Positions 26,797-35,869 of a stretch of 64,000 nt of DNA are shown in pieces (within the stretch, counting starts at the first letter, position 1; each line of letters starts with the position of its first letter). The DNA is from Actinocatenispora sera (GTDB taxonomy: Bacteria; Actinomycetota; Actinomycetes; Mycobacteriales; Micromonosporaceae). The position numbers and the translations under genes are program-made. The notes below the pieces were generated by a model. That model did no database searches. It was not told where the DNA came from and worked only from the letters and a program-made list of their open reading frames with translations. The stretch is from contig NZ_AP023354.1 of the NCBI RefSeq assembly GCF_018324685.1, positions 5,766,001 through 5,830,000 of the forward strand. Direction: 5' to 3'.

Positions 26797-28305
26797 TCAG
26801 CTGCCGGCGGCCGGTGCGGCGGCGGGCTCGGCCGGCTCGTCGGCGTCGTCGTGATCGACCGCGGCGAGCATCTCGTCGGTACCGGGGCTGCGTTCGGAGG
26901 CGAGCAGCCCGAGCCCGACGTAGACCACCAGCGAGGTCAGGATCGGCGTGGCGACCACGACCACCTGGCTGGACGGGATCACGTAGTAGACCAGTACGTA
27001 GGCAGCCAGGCCAAGGGCCCAGGAGGCGATCGCGGCGCGCGACCCGCTGTGCCGGAACCACGGCAGCATGCCGAGCAGCAGCGGGATGGAGATCGGTCCC
27101 ATCAGCGCGGCGACCCAGGACACCACGATCGCGAGGACCCCGCCGAGGTTCGCCGACTGGGTGGCGACCAGCATGCTCAGCGCCACGAACACCACGGTGA
27201 CCACCCGCGCGGTGGTGAGGCTGCCGCGGTGGGCGCGATGTCGCAGCCGGCTGGTGATCACCGGCAGCATGTCGCGGGTGACCACCGACGAGATCGCGTT
27301 CGCGTCGGACGAGGCCATCGCCATGGTGTGCGAGAACATCCCCGCCAGGACCAGCCCGATCAGCCCGTGCGGCAGGAACGTGGAGGCCATCACCGCGTAC
27401 GAGGTGGTCGCGTCGGAGACGTGCACCAGCAGCGGCGAGGCGAACATCGGGAACATCAGCACGATCGGCCACAGCAGGTAGAGCAGCGAGGAGAGACGGG
27501 CGGTGCGGCGGGCGGCCGGCGCGCCCTCGGCCGCCATGTACCGCTGCGCCAGGTTCCACATCCCGCCGTTGTACTCGATGGTCTTCTCCAGCACGTACAC
27601 CAGCAGGAACACGGTGGTGTACTTGGAGGTGGTGGGTGACAGGTGGCCGGCGGGCAGCTGGCCCCACATGGTCCAGATCGCGGAGATGCCGCCGAGCTTG
27701 CCGAGCACGACGACGATCATCACGATCGCGGCGATGGCCTGGATGACGAACTGGCCGAAGTCGGTGAGCGCGTCGGCCCACAGCCCGCCGGCGGTGCAGT
27801 AGACCAGGGTGATCGCGCCGGTGATCAGGATGCCCCAGGTCAGCGGCACCCCGGCGAACACGTGGAGCACCACCGAGATGGCCGCCCACTTGCTCGCCAC
27901 GTCGAACACCTTGAGCAGCGCGCCGCTCCAGGCGAGCAGCTGCTGGGTCGTCACGTTGTACCGCCGGGCGAGGAACTCCAGCGGCGAGGCGACCTTGTAC
28001 CTGCTGCGCAGCCGGTTCCACCGCGGTGCGAACAGCCAGCTGCCGATGCCGACGCCGATCCCGATGGTGGCGAAGCCCCAGAAGTAGATGGTGATGCCGT
28101 CGGTGTAGGCGACCCCGGCGTACGCGACGAACAGCACCGCGCTGTAGCCGGACATGTGGTGGGAGATGCCGGCGAGCCACCATGGCATCCGGCCGCCGGC
28201 GGTGAAGTAGTCGCTGACGTTGCCGATGCGCCGGTGCGACCACAGTCCGATCAGCACCATGACGCCGAAGTAGCCGGCGAGGACCGTCCAGTCGAGTGCG
28301 TGCAC
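26797..28305 (-). CDS. Sodium:solute symporter (SSS family)
   Basis: 502 aa with about 13 hydrophobic helices. Family signatures include DYFTAGGRMPWWLAGISHHMSGYSA near the N-terminus (split below as two motifs DYFTAGGRMP and HHMSGYSA), ASKWAAISVVLH and MAMASSDANAISSVVTRD. An acidic Ala/Pro tail ends the protein. GTG at 28303-28305 has GAGGGTGG upstream; another GTG 27 bases earlier is possible. Likely imports an organic acid or sugar with Na+. It is divergent from an IclR regulator, which probably controls it; a uronate-dehydrogenase-like gene follows that regulator, so a uronate or similar acid is a reasonable guess. Confidence 0.9.
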   Translation of the reverse strand: MHALDWTVLAGYFGVMVLIGLWSHRRIGNVSDYFTAGGRMPWWLAGISHHMSGYSAVLFVAYAGVAYTDGITIYFWGFATIGIGVGIGSWLFAPRWNRLRSRYKVASPLEFLARRYNVTTQQLLAWSGALLKVFDVASKWAAISVVLHVFAGVPLTWGILITGAITLVYCTAGGLWADALTDFGQFVIQAIAAIVMIVVVLGKLGGISAIWTMWGQLPAGHLSPTTSKYTTVFLLVYVLEKTIEYNGGMWNLAQRYMAAEGAPAARRTARLSSLLYLLWPIVLMFPMFASPLLVHVSDATTSYAVMASTFLPHGLIGLVLAGMFSHTMAMASSDANAISSVVTRDMLPVITSRLRHRAHRGSLTTARVVTVVFVALSMLVATQSANLGGVLAIVVSWVAALMGPISIPLLLGMLPWFRHSGSRAAIASWALGLAAYVLVYYVIPSSQVVVVATPILTSLVVYVGLGLLASERSPGTDEMLAAVDHDDADEPAEPAAAPAAGS

Positions 28306-28466
28306 GATTCCACCCTCTTCGGGGTTGTCCACATATCTGAACGACGTCTGAGCTGTGAACCAATGTCGTGTACGAGAATCCTGCCGGAGAAGCTAGTGTG
28401 GGGTCGCGTGCCTGTCAATGCGCATGTACGCACGATTGCGGGCAGGCCGCCCAGGAGAGGAGCGCC

Positions 28467-29297
28467 ATGGCACGGCAGGTACGGGACACGGCACCGACCC
28501 GCGCCGGCAGCACGACGGCCGGCGACACGGTGGATGCCGGCGCGGGGGTCAAGTCGGCCCGGCGGGCGATCGAGCTGCTCGAGACGTTCGCCGCCGACCG
28601 CGCCTGGACCTCGCTGTCGGACCTGCACGCCCGCACCGGGGTGCCCCGCTCCAGCCTGCACGGCCTGCTGCGCACCCTGCACGACCTGGGCTGGATCGAG
28701 TCCGACGAGGGCGGTACGAGGTTCCGGCTCGGGGTGCGCGCGCTGATCTGCGGCACCGCGTACCTCGACCGCGACCCCGCCCTGCCGTACGTGACCGACG
28801 CGCTGGAGCGGCTGCGCGAGCGGTCCGGGTTCACCACGCACTACGCGCGGCGCCGCGGGGACGAGGTGGTGTACCTGGAGACGCGAGAGTCGCGGCACTC
28901 GGTGCACCTGATCTCCCGGGTCGGCCGCACGCTGCCGGCGCACGCCACCGCGCTGGGCAAGGCGCTGCTCGCCGAGCTGACCGACGACGAGATCGCCCGG
29001 CTGCTACCGGCCCGGCTGCCGGCGCTGACCGAGCACACCGTCACCAGCCGGGACGCGCTGTGCGCCGAGCTCGCCGGCATCCGCGCCCGGGGGTACGCGA
29101 CCGAGTCCGAGCAGGGCACGCCCGGGGTGGCGTGCGCCGCCGTCGCGATCGGCTACCGCATCCCCGCCACCGACGCGTTGAGCTGCTCGATGCCGGTCGA
29201 CAAGGCCACCGACGCCACGGTACGGCGGGTCTGCGCGCTACTGCGGGAGATCACCGAGGAACTCGGCGCCCAGCTGCGCCGCGCCGGCATCCGCTGA
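28467..29297 (+). CDS. IclR-family regulator
   Basis: 276 aa from ATG at 28467 with AGGAGAGGAG upstream. Winged helix at residues 30-90 (SARRAIELLETFA, DLHARTGVPRSSLHGLLRTL, GWIE) and a C-terminal GAF-like effector domain (HLISRVGRTLPAHATALGKALLAEL, ARGYATESEQGTPGVACAAVAI). Divergent from the SSS symporter and followed by an epimerase-type gene. The 161-base gap to the symporter holds TGCGCATGTACGCA, an inverted repeat that might be its site. Ligand unknown. Confidence 0.9.
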   Translation: MARQVRDTAPTRAGSTTAGDTVDAGAGVKSARRAIELLETFAADRAWTSLSDLHARTGVPRSSLHGLLRTLHDLGWIESDEGGTRFRLGVRALICGTAYLDRDPALPYVTDALERLRERSGFTTHYARRRGDEVVYLETRESRHSVHLISRVGRTLPAHATALGKALLAELTDDEIARLLPARLPALTEHTVTSRDALCAELAGIRARGYATESEQGTPGVACAAVAIGYRIPATDALSCSMPVDKATDATVRRVCALLREITEELGAQLRRAGIR

Positions 29298-29367
29298 CCC
29301 GACCCGCCGCTCGATCCGGCACGAGTCCGCAGAACCCTTGTCCCGCAACCGAAAGGATGCATCTCTC

Positions 29368-30180
29368 GTGACCGAGACGGTACTTGTCACCGGCGCCGCC
29401 GGTACCATCGGCCGGCTGATGCGGCCCCGGCTGGCCCGGCCCGGCCGGGTGCTGCGGCTGCTGGACCGGGTCGAGCAGCCGCCCGCCGGCCCGGACGAGC
29501 AGGTCGAGCTCGTCACCGCCTCGGTGACCGATCCGGCCGCGATGACCGCGGCGTGCCGCGGCGTCGCGGCGGTGATCCATCTCGGTGGGATCAGCCGGGA
29601 GGCGCCGTGGGAGCAGATCCTCGCGGTCAACATCGACGGGACCCGGACCGTCCTGGAGGCCGCCCGGCTCGCCGGCGTACGGCGGGTGATCCTCGCGTCC
29701 AGCAACCACGCGGTCGGGATGCGAGCGGTCGCCGAGGCCGGCGCGGCCGGCGTTCCGGGCGACGCGACGCCGCGGCCGGACACGTACTACGGCGTGAGCA
29801 AGGCCGCGATGGAGGCGCTGGGCAGCCTGTACCACGACCGGTTCGGGCTGGACGTGGTGTGCATCCGGATCGGCTCCTGCTTTCCGGAACCGCCGGGCGT
29901 CCGCGGCCTCGCGACCTGGCTGTCGCCGGACGACGGGGCCCGGCTGTTCGAGGCGTGCCTGAGCGCACCGAGCCCGGGGTTCCGGGTGGTGTGGGGCGCC
30001 TCGGCGAACACCCGCGGGCACTACTCGCTGGCCGAGGCGCGGGCGCTCGGCTACTCCCCGCGCGACGACGCGGAACGCTTCGCCGAGAAGATCCTCGCCG
30101 AGTCGTCCCCGGCGCCCGGCGACGAGCTGCTCGGCGGCGGCTTCACCACCACCCCGGTCGGCGAGCCCAACCCGCTCTGA
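29368..30180 (+). CDS. NAD-dependent epimerase family protein, uronate-dehydrogenase-like
   Basis: 270 aa from GTG at 29368. GAAGTIGRLM is the Rossmann motif, ASSNHAVGM gives the serine position, and YYGVSKAAME the YxxxK pair. SSNHAVG and the RIGSCFPEP segment are characteristic of uronate dehydrogenases, which oxidise galacturonate/glucuronate to the aldarate lactone. Immediately follows iclR (70 bases). Its last 130 bases are also open on the other strand as the end of the LysR frame. Confidence 0.82.
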   Translation: MTETVLVTGAAGTIGRLMRPRLARPGRVLRLLDRVEQPPAGPDEQVELVTASVTDPAAMTAACRGVAAVIHLGGISREAPWEQILAVNIDGTRTVLEAARLAGVRRVILASSNHAVGMRAVAEAGAAGVPGDATPRPDTYYGVSKAAMEALGSLYHDRFGLDVVCIRIGSCFPEPPGVRGLATWLSPDDGARLFEACLSAPSPGFRVVWGASANTRGHYSLAEARALGYSPRDDAERFAEKILAESSPAPGDELLGGGFTTTPVGEPNPL

Positions 30181-31400
30181 CCATCCACAGTGGACAGTTC
30201 GGCGGCGGCGGCCAGCGCCGCGAGCAGCGCGGTGACCGCCGGCGGGTCCGGCGGCGCCCCGTAGCTGACCGCCCACACGGTACGCAGCCAGCCCGGCACC
30301 GCGACCGCCGACACCGCCGGGTGCCGGTGCGCGGCGAGCGCCAGTCCGGGCAGCGTCGCCACCCCGACGCCCGCCGCGACCAGCCGCTGCACCGCGACGT
30401 AGTCGTCGGTGGTGAACGCGATGTCGGGGACGAACCCGGCCACGCCGCACCGGCGCAGCAGGTCGGCGCGACACCGCTCGCAACCGGCGATCCACCGCGC
30501 GTTCCGGTAGTCCGTGAGCTGCGTCCCGCCGACTTCCGCCGTGATCAGCCACATCGGCTCGACCAACAGCTCGGTACTGCGCAGGTCCGCGCCACGCAGG
30601 TCCCCGTCACCCGGCCCGGCGCGCCCGGCCCGGGACGAACCCGCGGTACCGGCGCCGGCGGTACCACCGGTACGGTGCCGGCGCGGACCGTCGGCCGCGG
30701 CGTGCCGCTCGCCGCCCACACCGGAGTCGCCGGGCTCGGCTGGCTCAGCGGGGTAGCTGGGCTCCGCGGACTCAGCGGCGTGGCCGGAGTTGGCGGGGTC
30801 GGCGGGGTCGGCGGGCTCGGCAGGGGCCGTGGGATCGGTGGGCTCGGCAGGCACGGCGGGGGCCGCAGAGCCGGCGGGGCCGGCGGGGGCCGCAGAGCCG
30901 GCGGGGCCGGCGGGGGCCGCAGAGCCGGCGGGGGCCGCCGGGTCGGCGGGGTAGCCGAAGACGACCGCGACGTCGACCTCGCCGGAGCGCAGCAGCCGCA
31001 GCGCCGCCGGCGGCTCGGCCTCGACCAGCGAGACCTCCAGGCCGGGCACGTCGGCCGCGAGCGCGCCGAGCGCGGCCGGCACGAAGGTACCGAGCGCGGA
31101 CGGGAACGCGGCCAGCCGGACCCGGCCGGCGGCGAGCCCGGTGAGCGCCGCGACCTCGCGTTCGGCGGTGTCGAGCCGGCCCAGGATCTCCTCGGCGCGG
31201 GCAGCGAGCAGCCGGCCGGCCTCGGTGAGCCGGATGCCGCGGCCGACCCGCTGGGTCAGTACCGCGCCGGTCTCGGCCTCCAGCCGGGCCAGGTGATGGC
31301 TGACCGACGCCTGCGCGTAGTGCAGCGCCTCGGCCGCCGCGGTCACCGACCCGTGGCGTGCCACCGCGGCCAGTACCCGGAGTCGGGGCACGGAGAGCAT
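30051..31400 (-). CDS. LysR-family regulator with low-complexity insertion and antisense 3' overlap
   Basis: 449 aa; typical LysR proteins are about 300. The N-terminal HTH is standard (LRVLAAVARHGSVTAAAEALHYAQASVSHHLARLE). The effector domain is split: VRLAAFPSALGTFVPAAL..VVFGYPAD, then about 110 residues of Ala/Pro/Gly/Glu repeats, then LLVEPMWLITAEVGG..VATLPGLAL. The frame continues about 50 residues past the usual end, over the 3' end of the convergent epimerase gene. Divergent from the threonine-dehydratase-like gene and likely its regulator. Whether the protein folds with the insert is uncertain. Confidence 0.82.
   Translation of the reverse strand: MLSVPRLRVLAAVARHGSVTAAAEALHYAQASVSHHLARLEAETGAVLTQRVGRGIRLTEAGRLLAARAEEILGRLDTAEREVAALTGLAAGRVRLAAFPSALGTFVPAALGALAADVPGLEVSLVEAEPPAALRLLRSGEVDVAVVFGYPADPAAPAGSAAPAGPAGSAAPAGPAGSAAPAVPAEPTDPTAPAEPADPADPANSGHAAESAEPSYPAEPAEPGDSGVGGERHAAADGPRRHRTGGTAGAGTAGSSRAGRAGPGDGDLRGADLRSTELLVEPMWLITAEVGGTQLTDYRNARWIAGCERCRADLLRRCGVAGFVPDIAFTTDDYVAVQRLVAAGVGVATLPGLALAAHRHPAVSAVAVPGWLRTVWAVSYGAPPDPPAVTALLAALAAAAELSTVDGQSGLGSPTGVVVKPPPSSSSPGAGDDSARIFSAKRSASSRGE
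30861..30941 (-). repeat. 27-bp minisatellite inside the LysR gene
   Basis: GGCCGCAGAGCCGGCGGGG-type units start at 30861, 30888 and 30915 (period 27, the third one truncated). They encode the AAPAGPAGS-like repeat in the middle of the LysR effector domain. Shorter GGCTCGGCGGGGTCGGCGGG-like repeats extend leftward to about 30780. Confidence 0.85.
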
Positions 31401-31483
31401 TGCCGAAATCTATCAACGTCGTCGATGGGTGTGGACGAAAGCTGACATTGGACCGATCGGTGCGTCGTGGCGAGACTGGCGGC

Positions 31484-32428
31484 ATGGATCTCAACGACGT
31501 ACTGCGAGCCGGCCGGGCGATCGCCGGGCTGCTGCCGCCGACCCCGGCCTGGTCGTACCCGCTGCTGGACGAGGTGACCGGGGCGCGGGTGGTGGTCAAG
31601 CACGAGCAGGTCCAGCCGACCGGCGCGTTCAAGGTACGCGGTGGTCTGGCGCTGCTCGCCGGGATGTCGGTCGCCGACCGGGCCCGCGGTGTCGTCACCT
31701 ACTCGACCGGCAACCACGCCCAGTCGATCGCGTACGCCTGCCGGCGGTTCGGCGCGCCGTGCCGGATCGTGATGCCCGCCGACCCCAACCCGACCAAGCT
31801 CGCCGCGGTCGAGGCGCTCGGTGCGCGGGCCGACTGCCACGGCGCGGACCTGACCGCGGCGCAACGGTACGCGGCGGCCACCGCGGACGGTATGCGGCTG
31901 GTCGGGCCGGCCCACGAGGAGGATCTGATCGCCGGCGTCGGCACCGCCTACACCGAGCTGTTCACCGCGCACCCCGAGCTCGACGCGCTGCTGGTACCGG
32001 TCGGCGGCGGCTCCGGCGCCGCCGCGGCCGGCGTGGTCGCCGCGGCCCTGGCGCCGCACTGCGCGGTGATCGGCGTGCAGTCGGAGGCCTCCCCCGCCGC
32101 GCACGACTCGTGGCGCGCCGGCGAGCCGGTCGAGGCGCCGAACCGTACCGCCGCGGAGGGGTTGGCCACCGGCAGCGGGTTCCCCCTGACCCAGCGGCTG
32201 CTGCGCGCCCACCTGCGCGACTTCGTCCTGGTCAGCGACGAGCAGCTGCGCGCCGCCCAGCACGTGCTGCTGACCCGGGCGCACACGCTCGCGGAGGCGG
32301 CCGGCGCCGCCGGCCTCGCCGCGCTGCTGGCCGACCCGGACCGGTACGCAGGTCGCCGGGTCGGCATCGTCGTCACCGGCGGCAACGCCAGCCCGGCCGA
32401 ACTGTCCGCCGTCCTCGCCCGTCCGTGA
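31484..32428 (+). CDS. PLP-dependent threonine/serine dehydratase-like enzyme
   Basis: 314 aa. The PLP lysine is in TGAFKVRGG, the substrate loop in YSTGNHAQS and the phosphate-binding loop in PVGGGSGAAAA; no C-terminal ACT regulatory domain, so it is the catabolic or racemase-like type. It probably deaminates threonine/serine or a hydroxy-amino acid. Divergent from LysR with 83 bases between starts. Confidence 0.88.
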   Translation: MDLNDVLRAGRAIAGLLPPTPAWSYPLLDEVTGARVVVKHEQVQPTGAFKVRGGLALLAGMSVADRARGVVTYSTGNHAQSIAYACRRFGAPCRIVMPADPNPTKLAAVEALGARADCHGADLTAAQRYAAATADGMRLVGPAHEEDLIAGVGTAYTELFTAHPELDALLVPVGGGSGAAAAGVVAAALAPHCAVIGVQSEASPAAHDSWRAGEPVEAPNRTAAEGLATGSGFPLTQRLLRAHLRDFVLVSDEQLRAAQHVLLTRAHTLAEAAGAAGLAALLADPDRYAGRRVGIVVTGGNASPAELSAVLARP

Positions 32429-32479
32429 GGCCTCGCGGCGCAGCCTGACCCCGACCGGGCGACGCGTCCACCGGGCGGG

Positions 32480-34195
32480 TCAGCAGGCGGAGCGGGGCAG
32501 GCCGGGCACGTCGACCGGGGAGCGGCCGGGCGCGGCCGCCTTCCCGGCGAGGACGTCGGCGACGGCCCCCATCGACTCCTTCGTGGCACCGAAACTGGCC
32601 AGCACGGTCGGCGAGTGCACCTTCGCGGCCAGGTACGGCTCGTCCATCGCCACTGTCACCGCGGCGTCCGGCGCCAGGTCGGCGGTGGTGTCGCCGTACC
32701 CGGTCAGGGCGACCTGGGTGCCGCCGGAGTCGCCGACCGACACCCCGTCGGCGCGCAGCGCGGCGGCGAGCCAGGCCCGCTTCTGCTCGGTACCGCCGGT
32801 CAGCCGCACCGTGCCGGACACCAGCGGGCCCGAGCAGCGGCCCCGCAGTACGGTCATCGCCGCGGCGGCCACCTGCTGCGCCACCTTCTCGTGCCCGGCG
32901 CTGTGCACCGTGGACGCCGCCGGCTGGCCGAACCTCGCCAGCCGCGCCCGCAGCGTCAGTACCCGCCGGGCCGCCTCGACCAGCCGGGAGCGCGGCAGCT
33001 GACCGGACTTGAGCGCGGCCAGCAGCCCGTGCTGGGCGGCGGTCAGGTTCGGCGGCTCCAGCAGCAGGTCGTTGCCGGCGAGCAGGGCGTGCACCGCGGC
33101 CTGCCCACCGTCGTACCGGTCGGTGATCGGCGCCATGTTGAGCGCATCCGAGACCACCACCCCGTCGTAGTGCAGCTGGCCGCGCAGCACGTCGTGCAGG
33201 AGCTTGTGGGACAGCGTGGCGGGCACCCCGGGGTCGATCGACTGCACGTCCAGGTGTCCGGCCATGATCAGCCAGCTGCCGGCCCGGATCGCCGCCTCGA
33301 ACGGGGGCAGATCCTGCGCGTCGAGCTGCGCCCGGCTCTGCGTCAGCACCGGCATCGCCCGGTGGCTGTCGGTACTGGTGTGGCCGTGGCCCGGGAAGTG
33401 CTTGGGGCTGGCCGCGACCCCGGCGCTCTGCAGCCCACCGACCGCGGCGGACACCTGGCCGGCGACGGCGGTCGGGTCCGAGCCGAACGAGCGCGACCCG
33501 ATCACCGTGTTGCCCGGCCCGCCGAGCACGTCGGCGTCCGGCGCGAAGTCGACGTTGACGCCGAGCGCGGCGAGCTCGGACCCGGCCATCGCCCAGGCCG
33601 TACGGGTCAGCTTCGCGTCGTGCGCCGCGCCGACGCCCAACCCGGTCGGCAGAGGGCTGATCCCGGTACCGATCCGCAGCACCGTACCGAACTCCTGGTC
33701 GGTACCGATCAGCATCGGCAGCCCGGCGGTGCGGCCCGCCTGCTGCAGCCCGCCGGTCAGCCGCCGCACCTGCCCCGGGGTGGCGATGTTGCTGGTCGGA
33801 TTGGTCTGCGCGGTCGGGTCGCCGGCGCCGCCGCCCTCGTTGACGAGCATCAACCCGCCCAGGTGGTACCTGCGGACGAGCTGCGCCGGGGTGTCGGCGC
33901 CGGCGATGCTCCGGTTGTGCGCGGCGGACTGCTTGGACACCGAGTCGGCCCGGTAGCCGTACGCCACCGGCATCAGCACCTGGCCGACCAGCTCGGCGTC
34001 CGACAGGTGCCGGACCAGGTACGCGGCCTGCTCGGCCGGATCGCCGGACGGGGTCGGGGTCGGCGCGGTGGACCGGCCGGGGTGGTCGCCGCCACCGGAA
34101 CCGCCGTCGGAGCCGCAGCCGGCGGCGCACAGCAGGCCGGCCAGCACGGCGGCGGCCACGGACAACGACCGGGAGGTACGGGAGGGACGGGTCAC
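32480..34195 (-). CDS. Glycoside hydrolase family 3 lipoprotein (NagZ-like)
   Basis: 571 aa. A lipoprotein signal is visible: Arg-containing start, hydrophobic stretch and lipobox LCAAGC. The GH3 NagZ signature KHFPGHGHTSTDSH and the nucleophile in VVSDALNMAPI are intact, along with IGTDQEFGTVLR. It likely removes beta-N-acetylglucosamine residues from cell wall fragments or chitooligosaccharides at the outer face of the membrane. GTG at 34193-34195 is chosen; GTG 12 bases upstream is an alternative. An extra C-terminal domain follows the barrel. Confidence 0.88.
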   Translation of the reverse strand: MTRPSRTSRSLSVAAAVLAGLLCAAGCGSDGGSGGGDHPGRSTAPTPTPSGDPAEQAAYLVRHLSDAELVGQVLMPVAYGYRADSVSKQSAAHNRSIAGADTPAQLVRRYHLGGLMLVNEGGGAGDPTAQTNPTSNIATPGQVRRLTGGLQQAGRTAGLPMLIGTDQEFGTVLRIGTGISPLPTGLGVGAAHDAKLTRTAWAMAGSELAALGVNVDFAPDADVLGGPGNTVIGSRSFGSDPTAVAGQVSAAVGGLQSAGVAASPKHFPGHGHTSTDSHRAMPVLTQSRAQLDAQDLPPFEAAIRAGSWLIMAGHLDVQSIDPGVPATLSHKLLHDVLRGQLHYDGVVVSDALNMAPITDRYDGGQAAVHALLAGNDLLLEPPNLTAAQHGLLAALKSGQLPRSRLVEAARRVLTLRARLARFGQPAASTVHSAGHEKVAQQVAAAAMTVLRGRCSGPLVSGTVRLTGGTEQKRAWLAAALRADGVSVGDSGGTQVALTGYGDTTADLAPDAAVTVAMDEPYLAAKVHSPTVLASFGATKESMGAVADVLAGKAAAPGRSPVDVPGLPRSAC

Positions 34196-34428
34196 GGCGG
34201 TTAGCACACCAGCCGGACGATCGCGGGATCCCACCGGGGTCGCCGCACCCGATCCGACCTCGGTGGAGACCCCGGCGCGGCGACCGGGCTCGGCCCGGCC
34301 CGGCCCGCACCCCGGATCCCCGCGGATCGGATCCGCGGCGGCGGCACCCGGGCGTTGCGGCACGCACGGCGGCCAGACAGCACGGTACGGCCGGCCCACG
34401 GCGGGGACCGGCCGTACCGCGAGGTGCC

Positions 34429-34920
34429 TCAGCCGACCTGGGTCAGCCAGGTGACCGGCGCGCCGTCGCCGGCGTGCCGGTACGGCTCCAGCTCGGTGTC
34501 CCAGGATGCACCGAGCAGCCGCTCCAGCCCGTGCGCGAGCGCCTCGGGGCCGGCCGCGGTGGCCAGCAGCGAGCGCAGCCTGTCCTCCGGCACCACGATG
34601 TCGCCGTTGGCACTGACCGAGGCGCGGAAGATGCCGCGACCCGGCGCGTACATGATGCGTTCGCCGTCGACGCCGGGGCTCGGCTCCTCGGTCACCTCGA
34701 ACCGCAGCATCGCCCACTGCCGGAGGGCAGCGGCAAGCTCCGACCCGGTCCCGGCCCGACCGGACCACGAGCACTCCGCCCGCACGGTGGTCGGATCGGC
34801 GGGCTGCTGGGTCCACTCCAGTCGAACCGGCGTGCCCAGCACACGCGCGATGGCCCACTCGACGTGCGGGCACACGGCAGGCGGGCTCGAATGGACGTAC
34901 ACGACGCCTCTAGTCGGCAC
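34429..34920 (-). CDS. DUF3145 family protein
   Basis: 163 aa from GTG. It starts MPTRGVVYVHSSPPAVCPHVEW, the hallmark of the actinobacterial DUF3145 family, and keeps LRFEVTEEPSPG and GASWDTELEPYRHAG. Its role is unknown; in many actinomycetes the gene lies in the same broad region as the fab cluster. 227 bases upstream of it (toward the GH3 gene) look empty. Confidence 0.9.
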   Translation of the reverse strand: MPTRGVVYVHSSPPAVCPHVEWAIARVLGTPVRLEWTQQPADPTTVRAECSWSGRAGTGSELAAALRQWAMLRFEVTEEPSPGVDGERIMYAPGRGIFRASVSANGDIVVPEDRLRSLLATAAGPEALAHGLERLLGASWDTELEPYRHAGDGAPVTWLTQVG

Positions 34921-35315
34921 GATCGACCTCCCGGTTGACGAGGTGCGCCTTCCCCCGCGTCCTCGCTCTGCCAGGTGGTCGGAAACATGATGACTTGTGG
35001 CACTGGCGTTGCGCCAGCGTTCTGCGGATTTTGATGATGTGGTTGTCTGCCGGCGGGTGGAAACGCTAGCGGAGTCGGGTTCGGCGGGCGGGCCGAATGG
35101 TAGCCGGAGTGGTCAAGATGACCCGGCGGTGCCCCATCCCGACCGAGCCGGTGCCGTACCGCATCGGATACGCTGGGATGTGGACGGGGTCGCGCGCCGA
35201 CGCTGTCCCCATCAGGTTGAGTGTTCAGCCCCCCGGCTCGGCGCTCAGCGACCCGACAGCATCGCCCGGCGGTGATCCGCCGCGTGGCGATCGAGGAGTG
35301 CAAGGAGTTCCACGC
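34921..35315. other. Gene-free region between DUF3145 and a small conserved gene
   Basis: 395 bases with clearly lower GC than the rest of the window in its first 120 bases (for example ATTTTGATGATGTGGTTG), consistent with two divergent promoters. A small hairpin CTGGCGTTGCGCCAG lies at 35003-35017. No further gene seen. Confidence 0.6.
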
Positions 35316-35639
35316 GTGGCCCAGTCAAAGACCGCACGCGCCTCGGTTCGCGCCGGCCAGGCGTCCGGTGGCGCCCTCAGCGTGCTCGGCGAGTACAAGT
35401 ACCTGATCCCGCTCAACGGCGGCAAGAACGTCTACGTGCGCAACCTGCTGAACGGCAAGACCACCCGGCTGCGCACCGACTCGGACAAGTTCGTCGACGA
35501 GGTCAAGTCGCTGGCCGAGGGCGGGCACGGCACCAAGATCAAGGCCGAGCTCGAGGGCCTGCAGGTCGCCTTCCCCGACCACGGTTGGGACGTGACCACC
35601 AAGCGGCTGGTCGACGCCGGCGTCTTCGGTGAAGCCTGA
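35316..35639 (+). CDS. Conserved small actinobacterial protein of unknown function
   Basis: 107 aa from GTG at 35316, preceded by an AAGGAG RBS at the correct distance. It contains EYKYLIPLNGGKNVYVRNLL and TDSDKFVDEVKSLAEGG and ends DAGVFGEA. No domain that I recognise; basic N-terminus, no signal peptide. It is followed by a very strong terminator, so it is monocistronic and possibly well expressed. Confidence 0.75.
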   Translation: MAQSKTARASVRAGQASGGALSVLGEYKYLIPLNGGKNVYVRNLLNGKTTRLRTDSDKFVDEVKSLAEGGHGTKIKAELEGLQVAFPDHGWDVTTKRLVDAGVFGEA

Positions 35640-35682
35640 TCCACCCGGTCCGCGCCCGACCCGGTCGGCGCTGACGTCGCAA

Positions 35683-35720
35683 GCCACGATGCCCCGGTGC
35701 CCGCACCGGGGCATCGTGGC
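35683..35720 (+). terminator. Strong hairpin terminator
   Basis: Perfect 18-bp stem GCCACGATGCCCCGGTGC (35683-35700) / complement (35703-35720) with a 2-base spacer; no T run. 43 bases after the upstream stop. Confidence 0.8.
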
Positions 35721-35869
35721 GTCCGGCCGCGGCGGCACCGTTCGGGTGACCCGCCGGTACCGGAGCGGGTCGCCCCGTGCGGTGCCCGGCGACCGGGCTG
35801 CGACGTTCGACGTGAGACGGGCCGACTCGGGCGGTTCCGCCGGTGCGTGCAGTGACTACTGTGATCCGG

